Assembly: GCA_023416585.1 (NCBI GenBank)
Contig: JAEZHM010000086.1
Span: 1-44,143, forward strand
Source of the DNA: Bacillota bacterium
GTDB lineage: Bacteria > Bacillota > Clostridia > Christensenellales > Aristaeellaceae
Reading direction: 5' to 3'
DNA: 44,143 nt
Made by a program: the position numbers and the translations under genes. Of this stretch, positions 31,445 to 38,978 are shown piece by piece. The notes under the pieces are model-generated. The model did no database searches. It was given only the letters and a program-made list of their open reading frames with translations, and was not told the origin of the DNA. Numbering within the stretch: the stretch's first letter is position 1; every line of letters begins with the position of its first letter.

Positions 31445-32845
31445 ATGCCCAAATTACTGATTACCGATACCATACTGCGGGATGCGCACCAATCCCAAGC
31501 TGCTACCCGCATGAAGACCAGCGAAATGCTTCCGGCCTGCGAAAAGCTGGACAAGGTAGGGTTTTATTCCCTGGAATGCTGGGGTGGCGCGACTTTTGAC
31601 GCTTGCATGCGCTTTTTGAATGAGGACCCCTGGGAGCGGCTGCGCATATTGCGCAAGGCGTTGCCCAATACGAGACTGCAGATGCTCCTTCGCGGGCAGA
31701 ACATCCTGGGCTACAAGCATTACGCCGACGATGTGGTGGAGTATTTCGTCAAGAAGACGCTGGAAAACGGCATTGACATCATCCGTACATTTGACGCCCT
31801 GAATGATCTTCGGAACATGGAAACAGCCGTGAAAGCCACCAAGAAGTACGGCGGCACTGCCGAAGTGGCCATGAGCTATACCATTTCCCCTGTGCATACG
31901 GAGGACTACTTTGTCAAGCTGGCGGAGGACATAGAGGCCATGGGTGCGGATATCATCTGCATCAAGGACATGGCGAACCTACTCCTGCCATACAGCGCCT
32001 ATTCTCTGGTCAAACGGCTGAAGAAAGCCACAAAGCTCCCGATTCATCTTCATACCCACAATACCACAGGCACCGGCGACATGACGCTGCTCAAGGCCGT
32101 GGAGGCTGGCGTGGATATCGTGGATACTGCCCTGTCTCCCCTTGGAAACGGTACATCCCAGCCCGCTACAGAAGCGTTGGTGGCCACACTGAAGGACACG
32201 GAGTACGATACCGGCCTGGACCTGAATTTGCTCAGCGAAATCGCCACCCATTTCAGGGGAGTGGCGCAGCGGCTCACCAAGGACGGCTGGCGCGATCCGG
32301 AACGTGTTCTCGCCGTGGATACCAATACCCTGATCTACCAGGTGCCAGGCGGTATGCTTTCCAACCTCATCGGCCAGCTGAAGGAAGCCAACGCCATGGA
32401 TAAGTATTACGATGTGCTGGCTGAAATCCCGAATGTCCGCAAAGACTGCGGCTATCCTCCCCTGGTGACGCCCACCAGCCAGATCGTGGGCACCCAGGCC
32501 GTGATGAACGTGCTGGGCGGAGAGCGGTACAAGATGGTCTCCAAGGAGACAAAGGGACTGCTCCGCGGCGAATATGGCCGCCTGCCCGCGCCTGTAAATG
32601 AGGAAGTACGCAAAAAGGTCATCGGGGATGTGGCCGTTATCACCAAGCGCCCTGCCGACGATATCCCGCCGGAATTGGACAAATACCGGGAGGAGATCCG
32701 GGAATATTACGAACAGGAAGAGGATGTGTTGTCCTATGCCCTGTTCCCCCAGGTTGCCGTGAAGTTCTTCCAGTATCGCCAGGCACAAAAGTACGGTATC
32801 GACAATACCATGCTTAACGCAAAGGAAAAGACAATGCCAGTGTGA
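31445..32845 (+). CDS. 5S-type transcarboxylase/oxaloacetate decarboxylase alpha subunit without biotin domain
   Basis: 466-residue HMGL-like TIM barrel with the conserved carboxylase domain. Metal and substrate residues: D13 in TILRDAHQS, the lysine K174 in CIKDMANL (carbamylated in the family), and H203/H205 in HLHTHNTTG. It matches the 5S subunit of Propionibacterium transcarboxylase and the N-terminal part of OadA/pyruvate carboxylase, but stops before any biotinyl domain. It therefore depends on the separate carrier three... two genes upstream. It should interconvert oxaloacetate and pyruvate plus carboxybiotin. A hairpin overlaps the stop codon (32841-32874). AAAGGAG precedes ATG 31445. 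Confidence 0.93.
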   Translation: MPKLLITDTILRDAHQSQAATRMKTSEMLPACEKLDKVGFYSLECWGGATFDACMRFLNEDPWERLRILRKALPNTRLQMLLRGQNILGYKHYADDVVEYFVKKTLENGIDIIRTFDALNDLRNMETAVKATKKYGGTAEVAMSYTISPVHTEDYFVKLAEDIEAMGADIICIKDMANLLLPYSAYSLVKRLKKATKLPIHLHTHNTTGTGDMTLLKAVEAGVDIVDTALSPLGNGTSQPATEALVATLKDTEYDTGLDLNLLSEIATHFRGVAQRLTKDGWRDPERVLAVDTNTLIYQVPGGMLSNLIGQLKEANAMDKYYDVLAEIPNVRKDCGYPPLVTPTSQIVGTQAVMNVLGGERYKMVSKETKGLLRGEYGRLPAPVNEEVRKKVIGDVAVITKRPADDIPPELDKYREEIREYYEQEEDVLSYALFPQVAVKFFQYRQAQKYGIDNTMLNAKEKTMPV

Positions 32846-32874
32846 GGAAGTGGGCGGCATCCTGCCGCTCCTCA
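32841..32874 (+). terminator. Hairpin at the end of the carboxyl-transfer operon
   Basis: GTGAGG (32841-32846) with CCTCAC (32869-32874), enclosing CGGCA/TGCCG (32854-32866). It overlaps the stop codon and has no T run, so terminator activity is uncertain. Confidence 0.4.
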
Positions 32875-32903
32875 CCATCCGTGGACTCATTTTGGCGGAA
32901 TGC

Positions 32904-32932
32904 TTGCACTTTTCCCAAAAGCATGGTATGAT
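32904..32932 (+). promoter_or_regulatory. Promoter of secG
   Basis: TTGCAC (32904-32909), 17-nt spacer, TATGAT (32927-32932), with extended -10 TGG. It is 33 nt before the secG start. Confidence 0.75.
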
Positions 32933-32964
32933 AATTGAGCTCTATATCAAGGAGGGTTCCGTTT

Positions 32965-33201
32965 ATGCCATTTCTGGAAGTTTTGGTCAATATCATCCTG
33001 ATTCTCTCCTCCCTGGTGATGATCGTTACCGTGCTTTTGCAAAGCGGGCAGGCCCAAGGTCTGGGTGCTATTGCCGGTGGCGCGGAGACCTTCTTTGGCA
33101 AGAACAAGGCCAGGTCCGTTGAAGGGAAGCTGGCGCTGATCACCAAGATCGCCGCGGGTGTTTTCGTGGCCATGTCGCTGGTGACGTTGATTATCTCTTA
33201 A
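32965..33201 (+). CDS. secG: Preprotein translocase subunit SecG
   Basis: 78 residues with two membrane helices separated by the conserved glycine-rich loop: LLQSGQAQGLGAIAGGAETF then FFGKNKAR. SecG assists SecYEG-mediated protein export. The reading is open from 32935, but AAGGAGGG lies just ahead of ATG 32965, which gives the normal length. It has its own promoter and terminator. The genes rnr and smpB that commonly follow secG in Bacillota are not here. Confidence 0.95.
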   Translation: MPFLEVLVNIILILSSLVMIVTVLLQSGQAQGLGAIAGGAETFFGKNKARSVEGKLALITKIAAGVFVAMSLVTLIIS

Positions 33202-33216
33202 GCCGCGCCATAAACA

Positions 33217-33250
33217 TAAGGCCGGTCAGAAAATTCTGCCGGCCTTTTTG
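33217..33250. terminator. Bidirectional terminator between secG and glmM
   Basis: AAGGCCGG-CAGAA (33218-33231) pairs with TTCTG-CCGGCCTT (33234-33247). TTTTT ends it on plus and an A tract precedes it, so it can serve both converging genes. Confidence 0.88.
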
Positions 33251-33269
33251 TGTTTCTGTTTTATAGGAT

Positions 33270-34616
33270 TTATTTCAGTTTGTTTTCGATCAGAATGGAT
33301 AGACGGTACACGTCCGCATCCATTTCGTATTGGTCTTCGCCTTCGATCATGACGCGCACCATAGGTTCCGTACCGCTTGCTCTGACCAGAACACGACCCC
33401 GGCCCTCATATTTGCTTTCCAGGGCGCGGATGGCGGATACGATTTCTTCATCCTTGTCAAAATCGTACTTGCGCTTGTCTGATACCCTGGCAGCATACTG
33501 AGATTGGGGCAGCACTTGCATTGCCTTGGACAGGCGTCCAAGGCTTTGTTTTGTTTTCACCATTACGGTAAGCAGCTGTATGGCGGTGATGAGCCCATCT
33601 CCTGTGGTGTTGTGATCCAGAAAGATGACATGGCCGCTTTGCTCGCCACCCAGGGAATATCCGTCCGCCAGCATCTTCTCCAGCACGTACCTGTCGCCGA
33701 CCTTGGTTTTCACGTTCTTGATGCCGTGCTTTTTAAGCGCGATATCCAGACCCATGTTGCTCATGACTGTGGTGACCAGCGTATTGTTTTTCAGCGTGCC
33801 ATGCTCCTTCATGTACAGGGCGCAAATGCACATCACCTGGTCGCCGTTCACGATCTGCCCGCGCTCGTCTACTGCGATGAGCCTATCGGCATCTCCGTCA
33901 AAAGCCAGACCGATGTCGGCGCCAAGTTCCCTTACCAGCTCGCACAGCCTTTCCGGGTGGGTGGAGCCGCAGTTTTCGTTGATGTTGGTGCCGTCCGGTT
34001 CGTGATAATAAACGGAAACGGTGGCACCAAGCTCCTGCAGCGCCAGGGGGGCTACCTGATAGGCAGCGCCCTGGGCGCAGTCTACAACGATATGCAGCCC
34101 GTCCAGCCGCTCGCTGGTTGTTTCCTTCACAAAATCGATATAGCGCCTCTGGGCATTTACCTGCCGCACCCGGCGTCCGATTTTGACGCCTGTGGGGAGC
34201 ACCATGCCGGGATCGCCATTACTAATAATGGCTTCGATGTGGTCTTCCATTTCATCCGGCAGCTTGCAGCCGTTGCGGTCAAAAAATTTGATGCCGTTGT
34301 ATTCCACTGTGTTGTGGGAGGCGGAGATGACCACGCCGGCATCCGCGCCGTAATAGCGCGTGAGGTGGGCGATGCCGGGGGTTGGCAGCACATCCACCAG
34401 GACCGCCCTGGCGCCTATTGAGCAGATCCCGGCTACCAGCGCAGCCTCCAGCATTTCGCCGCTTATGCGCGTATCCCGCCCTATCAATATGGTGGGGCGG
34501 TGGACATTGCTGCCCAGCACAAACGCCCCAGCCTGGCCCAGTTTGAAAGCCAGGTCGCATGTAAGGTCAGCATTGGCGATCCCCCGGACGCCATCCGTAC
34601 CAAATAGCCGTGCCAT
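33270..34616 (-). CDS. glmM: Phosphoglucosamine mutase
   Basis: Converts glucosamine-6-phosphate to glucosamine-1-phosphate for UDP-GlcNAc and peptidoglycan synthesis. 448 residues. The N terminus ARLFGTDGVRGIAN, the phosphoserine S100 in ISASHNTVEYNGIKFF, the Mg site AFDGDADRLI, the sugar loop GGEQSGHVIF and the phosphate loop RASGTEPMVRVM are all present. GAGGAGGAGCGC sets ATG 34616, although the frame opens 14 codons earlier. It starts 10 nt after the isomerase-like gene and is very likely cotranscribed with it. Confidence 0.97.
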   Translation of the reverse strand: MARLFGTDGVRGIANADLTCDLAFKLGQAGAFVLGSNVHRPTILIGRDTRISGEMLEAALVAGICSIGARAVLVDVLPTPGIAHLTRYYGADAGVVISASHNTVEYNGIKFFDRNGCKLPDEMEDHIEAIISNGDPGMVLPTGVKIGRRVRQVNAQRRYIDFVKETTSERLDGLHIVVDCAQGAAYQVAPLALQELGATVSVYYHEPDGTNINENCGSTHPERLCELVRELGADIGLAFDGDADRLIAVDERGQIVNGDQVMCICALYMKEHGTLKNNTLVTTVMSNMGLDIALKKHGIKNVKTKVGDRYVLEKMLADGYSLGGEQSGHVIFLDHNTTGDGLITAIQLLTVMVKTKQSLGRLSKAMQVLPQSQYAARVSDKRKYDFDKDEEIVSAIRALESKYEGRGRVLVRASGTEPMVRVMIEGEDQYEMDADVYRLSILIENKLK

Positions 34617-34626
34617 GCGCTCCTCC

Positions 34627-35592
34627 TCAGGCCCAGTAGATGGGGCCGGCTTCCTCAAAGATCAGCACCTGCTTCAGGAATGCAATGGCCTTTTGCAGCC
34701 CTTCCAGCGGGCTCATGAGGCTGTCCTCATGCTCAATGGATATCACATCATCATATCCGGCCATGCGAAGCGAACTAATAATATCTTTCCATACACCATC
34801 GTCGTGACCATAACCGACGGTTCGGAAGATCCAGCTTCTTTGGGCTTCATCGCCATAGTGGCGCACATCCAGCACGCCGTTGGCGGCGGTATTGTAGGGA
34901 TTGATCTTCGTATCCTTGGCGTGGAAGAAATGGATGGCATCTCCCAGCGTTCGGATGGCAGCCACAGGATCAATTCCCTGCCAGAACAGGTGGCTGGGAT
35001 CCAGGTTCGCGCCCAGGATTGGGCCTACCGCCCGGCGAAGCCTAAGCAGCGTTTCGGGGTTGTATACACAAAAGCCCGGGTGCATTTCAAAAGCGATCTT
35101 TTCAATACCGTGTTCAGCAGCCCACGCGGCAGTCTTTTTCCAGTAGGGGATCAGAACCTGGTTCCACTGGTAGTCAAGAATATTTTTGTAATCATCCGGC
35201 CAGGAGCAGGTGACCCAGTTGGGGGTTTTATCTTCCGGGCTGCCGCCGGGGCAGCCGCTGAAGGTGACGATGCGGGTTATGCCAAGCTTCTTTGCCAATA
35301 ACACAGCGTTTTCGAAATCCTTCTGGAAGCTTGCAGCGACAGCCTTATCCGGATGGATGGGGTTGCCGTGAACCGACAAAGCCGGCAGAGAAATGTCATA
35401 TTTCTTCAACGTAGCTTGAAAGTTTTCGAACTTCTTGGGATCGTTAAGCAGTTGTTCGGGGTCGCAGTGGGCTTTTCCAGGATACCCGCCACAGCCCATT
35501 TCCATCCAGCGGACGCCGCTGTCTGAAAGATACTTGCAGGCCTCCTCCAGAGATTTATTGCTGAGAACCGGGCTGAATACGGAAAGCTTCAT
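34627..35592 (-). CDS. Sugar phosphate isomerase/epimerase-like TIM barrel
   Basis: 321 residues of the AP-endonuclease-2/xylose-isomerase-like superfamily. Candidate metal ligands in order are E in IAFEMHPGF, D and H in ANLDPSHLFW, H and D in HFFHAKDTKI, and E in ISIEHEDS. Such proteins include inositol catabolism (IolE/IolH-like) and ketose epimerases; this sequence does not allow a choice. GGAGGTATATC precedes ATG 35592. It is the first gene of a pair with glmM, which suggests an amino-sugar or sugar role, but that is only context. Confidence 0.85.
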   Translation of the reverse strand: MKLSVFSPVLSNKSLEEACKYLSDSGVRWMEMGCGGYPGKAHCDPEQLLNDPKKFENFQATLKKYDISLPALSVHGNPIHPDKAVAASFQKDFENAVLLAKKLGITRIVTFSGCPGGSPEDKTPNWVTCSWPDDYKNILDYQWNQVLIPYWKKTAAWAAEHGIEKIAFEMHPGFCVYNPETLLRLRRAVGPILGANLDPSHLFWQGIDPVAAIRTLGDAIHFFHAKDTKINPYNTAANGVLDVRHYGDEAQRSWIFRTVGYGHDDGVWKDIISSLRMAGYDDVISIEHEDSLMSPLEGLQKAIAFLKQVLIFEEAGPIYWA

Positions 35593-35683
35593 GTTGATAT
35601 ACCTCCTGCCGCATGATCGCGGGTTTTTGTTATCCGCATGATGTTTAGTATACCTTGTTTTGGCAATTACAGCAAGTCAGGCC

Positions 35684-35715
35684 ATAAAAATGGCCTGCCG
35701 GAAAACCGGCAGGCC
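35684..35715 (-). terminator. Terminator of the Big_2 protein gene
   Basis: A 10-bp perfect stem GGCCTGCCGG/CCGGCAGGCC (35692-35715) with a 4-nt loop; on minus it is followed by ATTTTTATGG. Confidence 0.85.
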
Positions 35716-35734
35716 TTTGCATATTGTTTGGCTG

Positions 35735-38077
35735 TTAAAGTCCGGGGTTAATGGCCTTGAACTCGGGGGTGGAATATTCCGCCCAGACACGGTCCGTAAG
35801 GGAGATATGCCACTCCACGCCGCTGTCCGTGGTGTAATCCGTAATCGCTACGCGTACCTTTTCCATGCTGGTATAATTGCCCGGATACTCATAGTAGAAA
35901 CCGACGGATTCCGTTACCCAGCCGGGCGCCAGATCCTTAAGGTACTGGCCATATACGTAGGCGTGATTGTTGCCCATGTACAGCAGAGCATTATTGATAT
36001 CATAACCCTGGACGGCGAACTTGACACTGGTGATGTTCATATTGCTCCAGTTTTTGAACTGGATGAAAGGCGTATATCCGCCGCCATCCCTTGGGACCAG
36101 CGACAACGCAGCTACATCCAGGGCCTTGTTGTAATTGCCGACATGCACGATGGTCTTGTCTGTATATTCGCCTTCGTCGGTGATGGCTGTGATTTCCGCG
36201 TCGCCCCAGGCAATGCCGGTAACGCTGGCCTTGATGCTGGAGCCTGAGACCCTGGCAATATTGGCATCACTGGAAAACCAGTGGACCTTGTTGTTGGATG
36301 CGTCCAGGGGATCCAGAATTGCGGTGACCGTGCCTGTTTCACCCAGGCCTACCCGGAATTCATCCTTGTCCAGTGCCATGCCGTACAGTGGCTGAATCAC
36401 ATTGACCGTAGCCTTGTCGGTCTTGTTGCTCCCGTCCTGGCAAGCTACTGTGATAGTGGCCGTTCCGCGCTTGTGGGCGCTGATGAGACCGTTTTGATCT
36501 ACGGAAGCCACTTCCGGGCGGCTGCTTGACCAAACGACTGCTTTGTTGGTGGTGTAATCGGGGCTGATGACATAGGACAGTTGGGCGGTCTCCTGAACGA
36601 GAATGTTCAGCTTCGCCTCGCTCAATTCGATTTTCTGGGCAGGCTGCACCACAGTAAATTCGGCATTGGCAAGAATATTGGGGAAATCCTTTGCCGTGGC
36701 AGTAATGGTCACCTGGCCCGGATAAACGGGGGTGACTGTGCCGTTTTTGCTGACGGTGGCTACAGACTCGTTGCTGGAGGTCCACAATAGCGTTTTATCG
36801 CTGGTATTGCTGGGGGAAACGACGGCGGTTATCTTTTGGCTTGTGCCTACACGGAGCTGCGCCGGCGGCTCTTTGAATGCGACCGCCTGGGGCTGTTGCA
36901 GCACATTGATGCGCTTTGTGGCTTTAACGCCGCTGCCGTCTTGAGCAGTTGCCGTAATAGTGGCTTTGCCCTTGGCGATACCGGTCACAACGCCGTTTTC
37001 ATCCACCTTGGCATACTTTTCGGCGCTGCTTTTGAAGATTACGGCTTTCATGGAAGCGTTATCCGGCACGTACCCCACCACAATGGGCAGAGTCTGGCCG
37101 ACATATAACGAGTCGGTGCCTGCATCCAATGTCAGTTTGGAAATGGGCAGGATTACGGTGACTTTACAGGCGGTTGTGATTTCGGGATTTAACAGGCTTG
37201 CGGCGGTGATCACGCAGGAGCCTGGTGCCACACCCTTGATGTTGCCCTTTTTGTCTACGGTGGCAATGTTCACATCACTGGAAGCATATGTCACGCCTTT
37301 GTCGCTGGCAGAAGAAGGGGCGACAGCTGCCTTCAGGGTAACACGCTTGCCTACCGCCAGGCGAAGTTCCGCGTTGTTCAGCTCAACTTTGGTTACCGGG
37401 CGGTTCACTTGAACGGCAACGCTTGCCTTGAGCTTTTTCCCATCTGCTGTGACACCGTTTGCGGTAATGGTGGCTTTTCCCTTGGATACGCCGGTCACCA
37501 CGCCGTTTTCATCCACCGTGGCAGCCTTTACATTGCTGCTTGAGTAGGAGAGATAGTCCTTTCCAGAGCTTAATGGCTCAATGGCCATAAGCAGGTTCAG
37601 TGTTTGTCCTTCAAACACAGACTCCGTTTTGTTAAAAAAGGCGATGCTTAAGGGAGCGGTTGGAATGTTACCCTGCGAAACATCCACGGCGGCAATATTG
37701 GACAATAGCGTGGTCTGCCCCCCGCCGTATACAGCCTTGAGCTGGACTCTAAACGAACTGCCCGGAACGAGAGAAAGACCGTTTAGAACAATGGCTCCGT
37801 TTTCAGAAAGCGGGAGCGTTACAGGTATTTCTGCAGAACCGCTTGTCTGTGTCAGATCAGCTGGTTCCTGGGCACCCTGCGCCTGAAGAACATAATAAGC
37901 GGAAAGGCTTTCCGGCTCCGCTGTCTGTGTAATATTGGAGGTGATGAGCACAAAGCCATCCTCATATCCCGACGCGGAGGCGATGGCAAGCTCGCCCTCG
38001 GCGGTTGAAAGTGCCGGGAAGCAGGATGTGGCAAGAATCAGGAAAAATGTCAATATAGCCAGTGATCTTTGCTTCAT
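35735..38077 (-). CDS. Secreted protein with six Big_2 immunoglobulin-like domains
   Basis: 780 residues with a signal peptide (LAILTFFLILATSCFPALS). A fibronectin-like N-terminal domain (about 25-135) is followed by six tandem Big_2 domains of about 82-86 residues. Each has the same core, for example VDENGVVTGVSKGKATITAN, GNIKGVAPGSCVITAAS and GLISAHKRGTATITVA. The last 130 residues are a distinct beta domain (PFIQFKNWSNMNITSVKF onward). There is no LPXTG, SLH or cell-wall-binding repeat, so the mode of attachment is unclear. AAGGAGGTT precedes ATG 38077. It lies 115 nt downstream of marR in the same direction. Probably an adhesin or wall-associated scaffold. Confidence 0.88.
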   Translation of the reverse strand: MKQRSLAILTFFLILATSCFPALSTAEGELAIASASGYEDGFVLITSNITQTAEPESLSAYYVLQAQGAQEPADLTQTSGSAEIPVTLPLSENGAIVLNGLSLVPGSSFRVQLKAVYGGGQTTLLSNIAAVDVSQGNIPTAPLSIAFFNKTESVFEGQTLNLLMAIEPLSSGKDYLSYSSSNVKAATVDENGVVTGVSKGKATITANGVTADGKKLKASVAVQVNRPVTKVELNNAELRLAVGKRVTLKAAVAPSSASDKGVTYASSDVNIATVDKKGNIKGVAPGSCVITAASLLNPEITTACKVTVILPISKLTLDAGTDSLYVGQTLPIVVGYVPDNASMKAVIFKSSAEKYAKVDENGVVTGIAKGKATITATAQDGSGVKATKRINVLQQPQAVAFKEPPAQLRVGTSQKITAVVSPSNTSDKTLLWTSSNESVATVSKNGTVTPVYPGQVTITATAKDFPNILANAEFTVVQPAQKIELSEAKLNILVQETAQLSYVISPDYTTNKAVVWSSSRPEVASVDQNGLISAHKRGTATITVACQDGSNKTDKATVNVIQPLYGMALDKDEFRVGLGETGTVTAILDPLDASNNKVHWFSSDANIARVSGSSIKASVTGIAWGDAEITAITDEGEYTDKTIVHVGNYNKALDVAALSLVPRDGGGYTPFIQFKNWSNMNITSVKFAVQGYDINNALLYMGNNHAYVYGQYLKDLAPGWVTESVGFYYEYPGNYTSMEKVRVAITDYTTDSGVEWHISLTDRVWAEYSTPEFKAINPGL

Positions 38078-38192
38078 GGAATGCGAACCTCCTTGTTTTC
38101 AAGTATGGAAAGCTATTCATTCTCACCCATTCATAGGAACAAACGTACCAGAAACAGGAATCCATGCAGCGGACTAACTTTGGAGTGATTCG

Positions 38193-38657
38193 TTAGCGGT
38201 TGACAGAGCCCAAAATGCGGGTGATGGAAGCCAGGCTCTTGTTCAGTTCCTTCAGGTCTGCGACGGAAAGGTTATCAGACCAATGGTTTACCAAATCCAG
38301 CATGGTGGTGCGGATGGCAGTCAGTTTCTCCACGCCTTCAGGGCGGATGACGATGTTTACAACCCGGCGGTCCTGTGCATCCCGCTGCCGCTCAACCAAC
38401 TGGGTTTCTGTCAGCCTGTCCACAAGCGGCGTAATATTGGGCTTTGCGATGCCCAGACGGCGGGAGATCTCGCTTACAGACATGGAACCGTTGTCATTCA
38501 GCATGGCCAATACCTGGACATGGGAGAGGGGAATATTATACTCCCGCTGAATCACATCCATATGCAACAAGCGCTTGCGGAAGATAGGAAGGGCGGTAAA
38601 CAGGTTTTGGGCGATGCTGTCGGTAAGCTCGGCATTGGCTGTGTGTACTCTGGGCAT
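38193..38657 (-). CDS. MarR-family transcriptional regulator
   Basis: 154 residues. Winged helix with MSVSEISRRLGIAKPNITPLVDRL as helix-turn-helix and RQRDAQDRRVVNIVIRPEG as the wing with the DxRxV signature. Flanking helices form the dimer domain. The frame extends 54 codons further, but the stretch beyond ATG 38657 contains the promoter, and GGGAGGAC is the SD. It stands between the secreted Big_2 gene and the divergent motor operon, so it is a candidate regulator for either. The signal is unknown. Confidence 0.94.
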   Translation of the reverse strand: MPRVHTANAELTDSIAQNLFTALPIFRKRLLHMDVIQREYNIPLSHVQVLAMLNDNGSMSVSEISRRLGIAKPNITPLVDRLTETQLVERQRDAQDRRVVNIVIRPEGVEKLTAIRTTMLDLVNHWSDNLSVADLKELNKSLASITRILGSVNR

Positions 38658-38735
38658 AACATGTCCTCCCTGAAGTCTAGTGTTTTCATTTGTACAGAAA
38701 ATAATCGAACGCACAATATGCGATAAACGGGAATA

Positions 38736-38764
38736 ATTATATACCCTTTCATAATCGAAAGCAA
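38736..38764 (-). promoter_or_regulatory. Promoter of marR
   Basis: On minus: TTGCTT (38764-38759), 17-nt spacer and TATAAT (38741-38736). TTCGATTAT occurs twice on this strand (in the spacer and again near 38712-38704), a possible operator repeat. Confidence 0.7.
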
Positions 38765-38905
38765 TGGGGCAAGCGGTCATTAGCAGGTTCAGAAAAGAAA
38801 AAATGGGAGATTGTTTCAAGAGAGCATGAGAAAATTGATTCTGCGAGGGAAAATGCAGGGAAAGGGCTTGATCCTGCGTTACATAAACAGCGGCTATTTT
38901 GGCAG

Positions 38906-38940
38906 CCCTATTTGCATCTTTCTTACAAATAGGGTAGAAT
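38906..38940 (+). promoter_or_regulatory. Promoter and 9-bp dyad operator of the motor operon
   Basis: TTGCAT (38912-38917), 17-nt spacer, TAGAAT (38935-38940). A perfect dyad CCCTATTTG (38906-38914) and CAAATAGGG (38926-38934), with an 11-nt centre, covers the -35 and the whole spacer and ends exactly at the -10. A dimeric repressor bound here would block polymerase. Confidence 0.75.
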
Positions 38941-38978
38941 AAAATGAACGAATGAGAAAGTGGCGGTGAAACAGAAAC

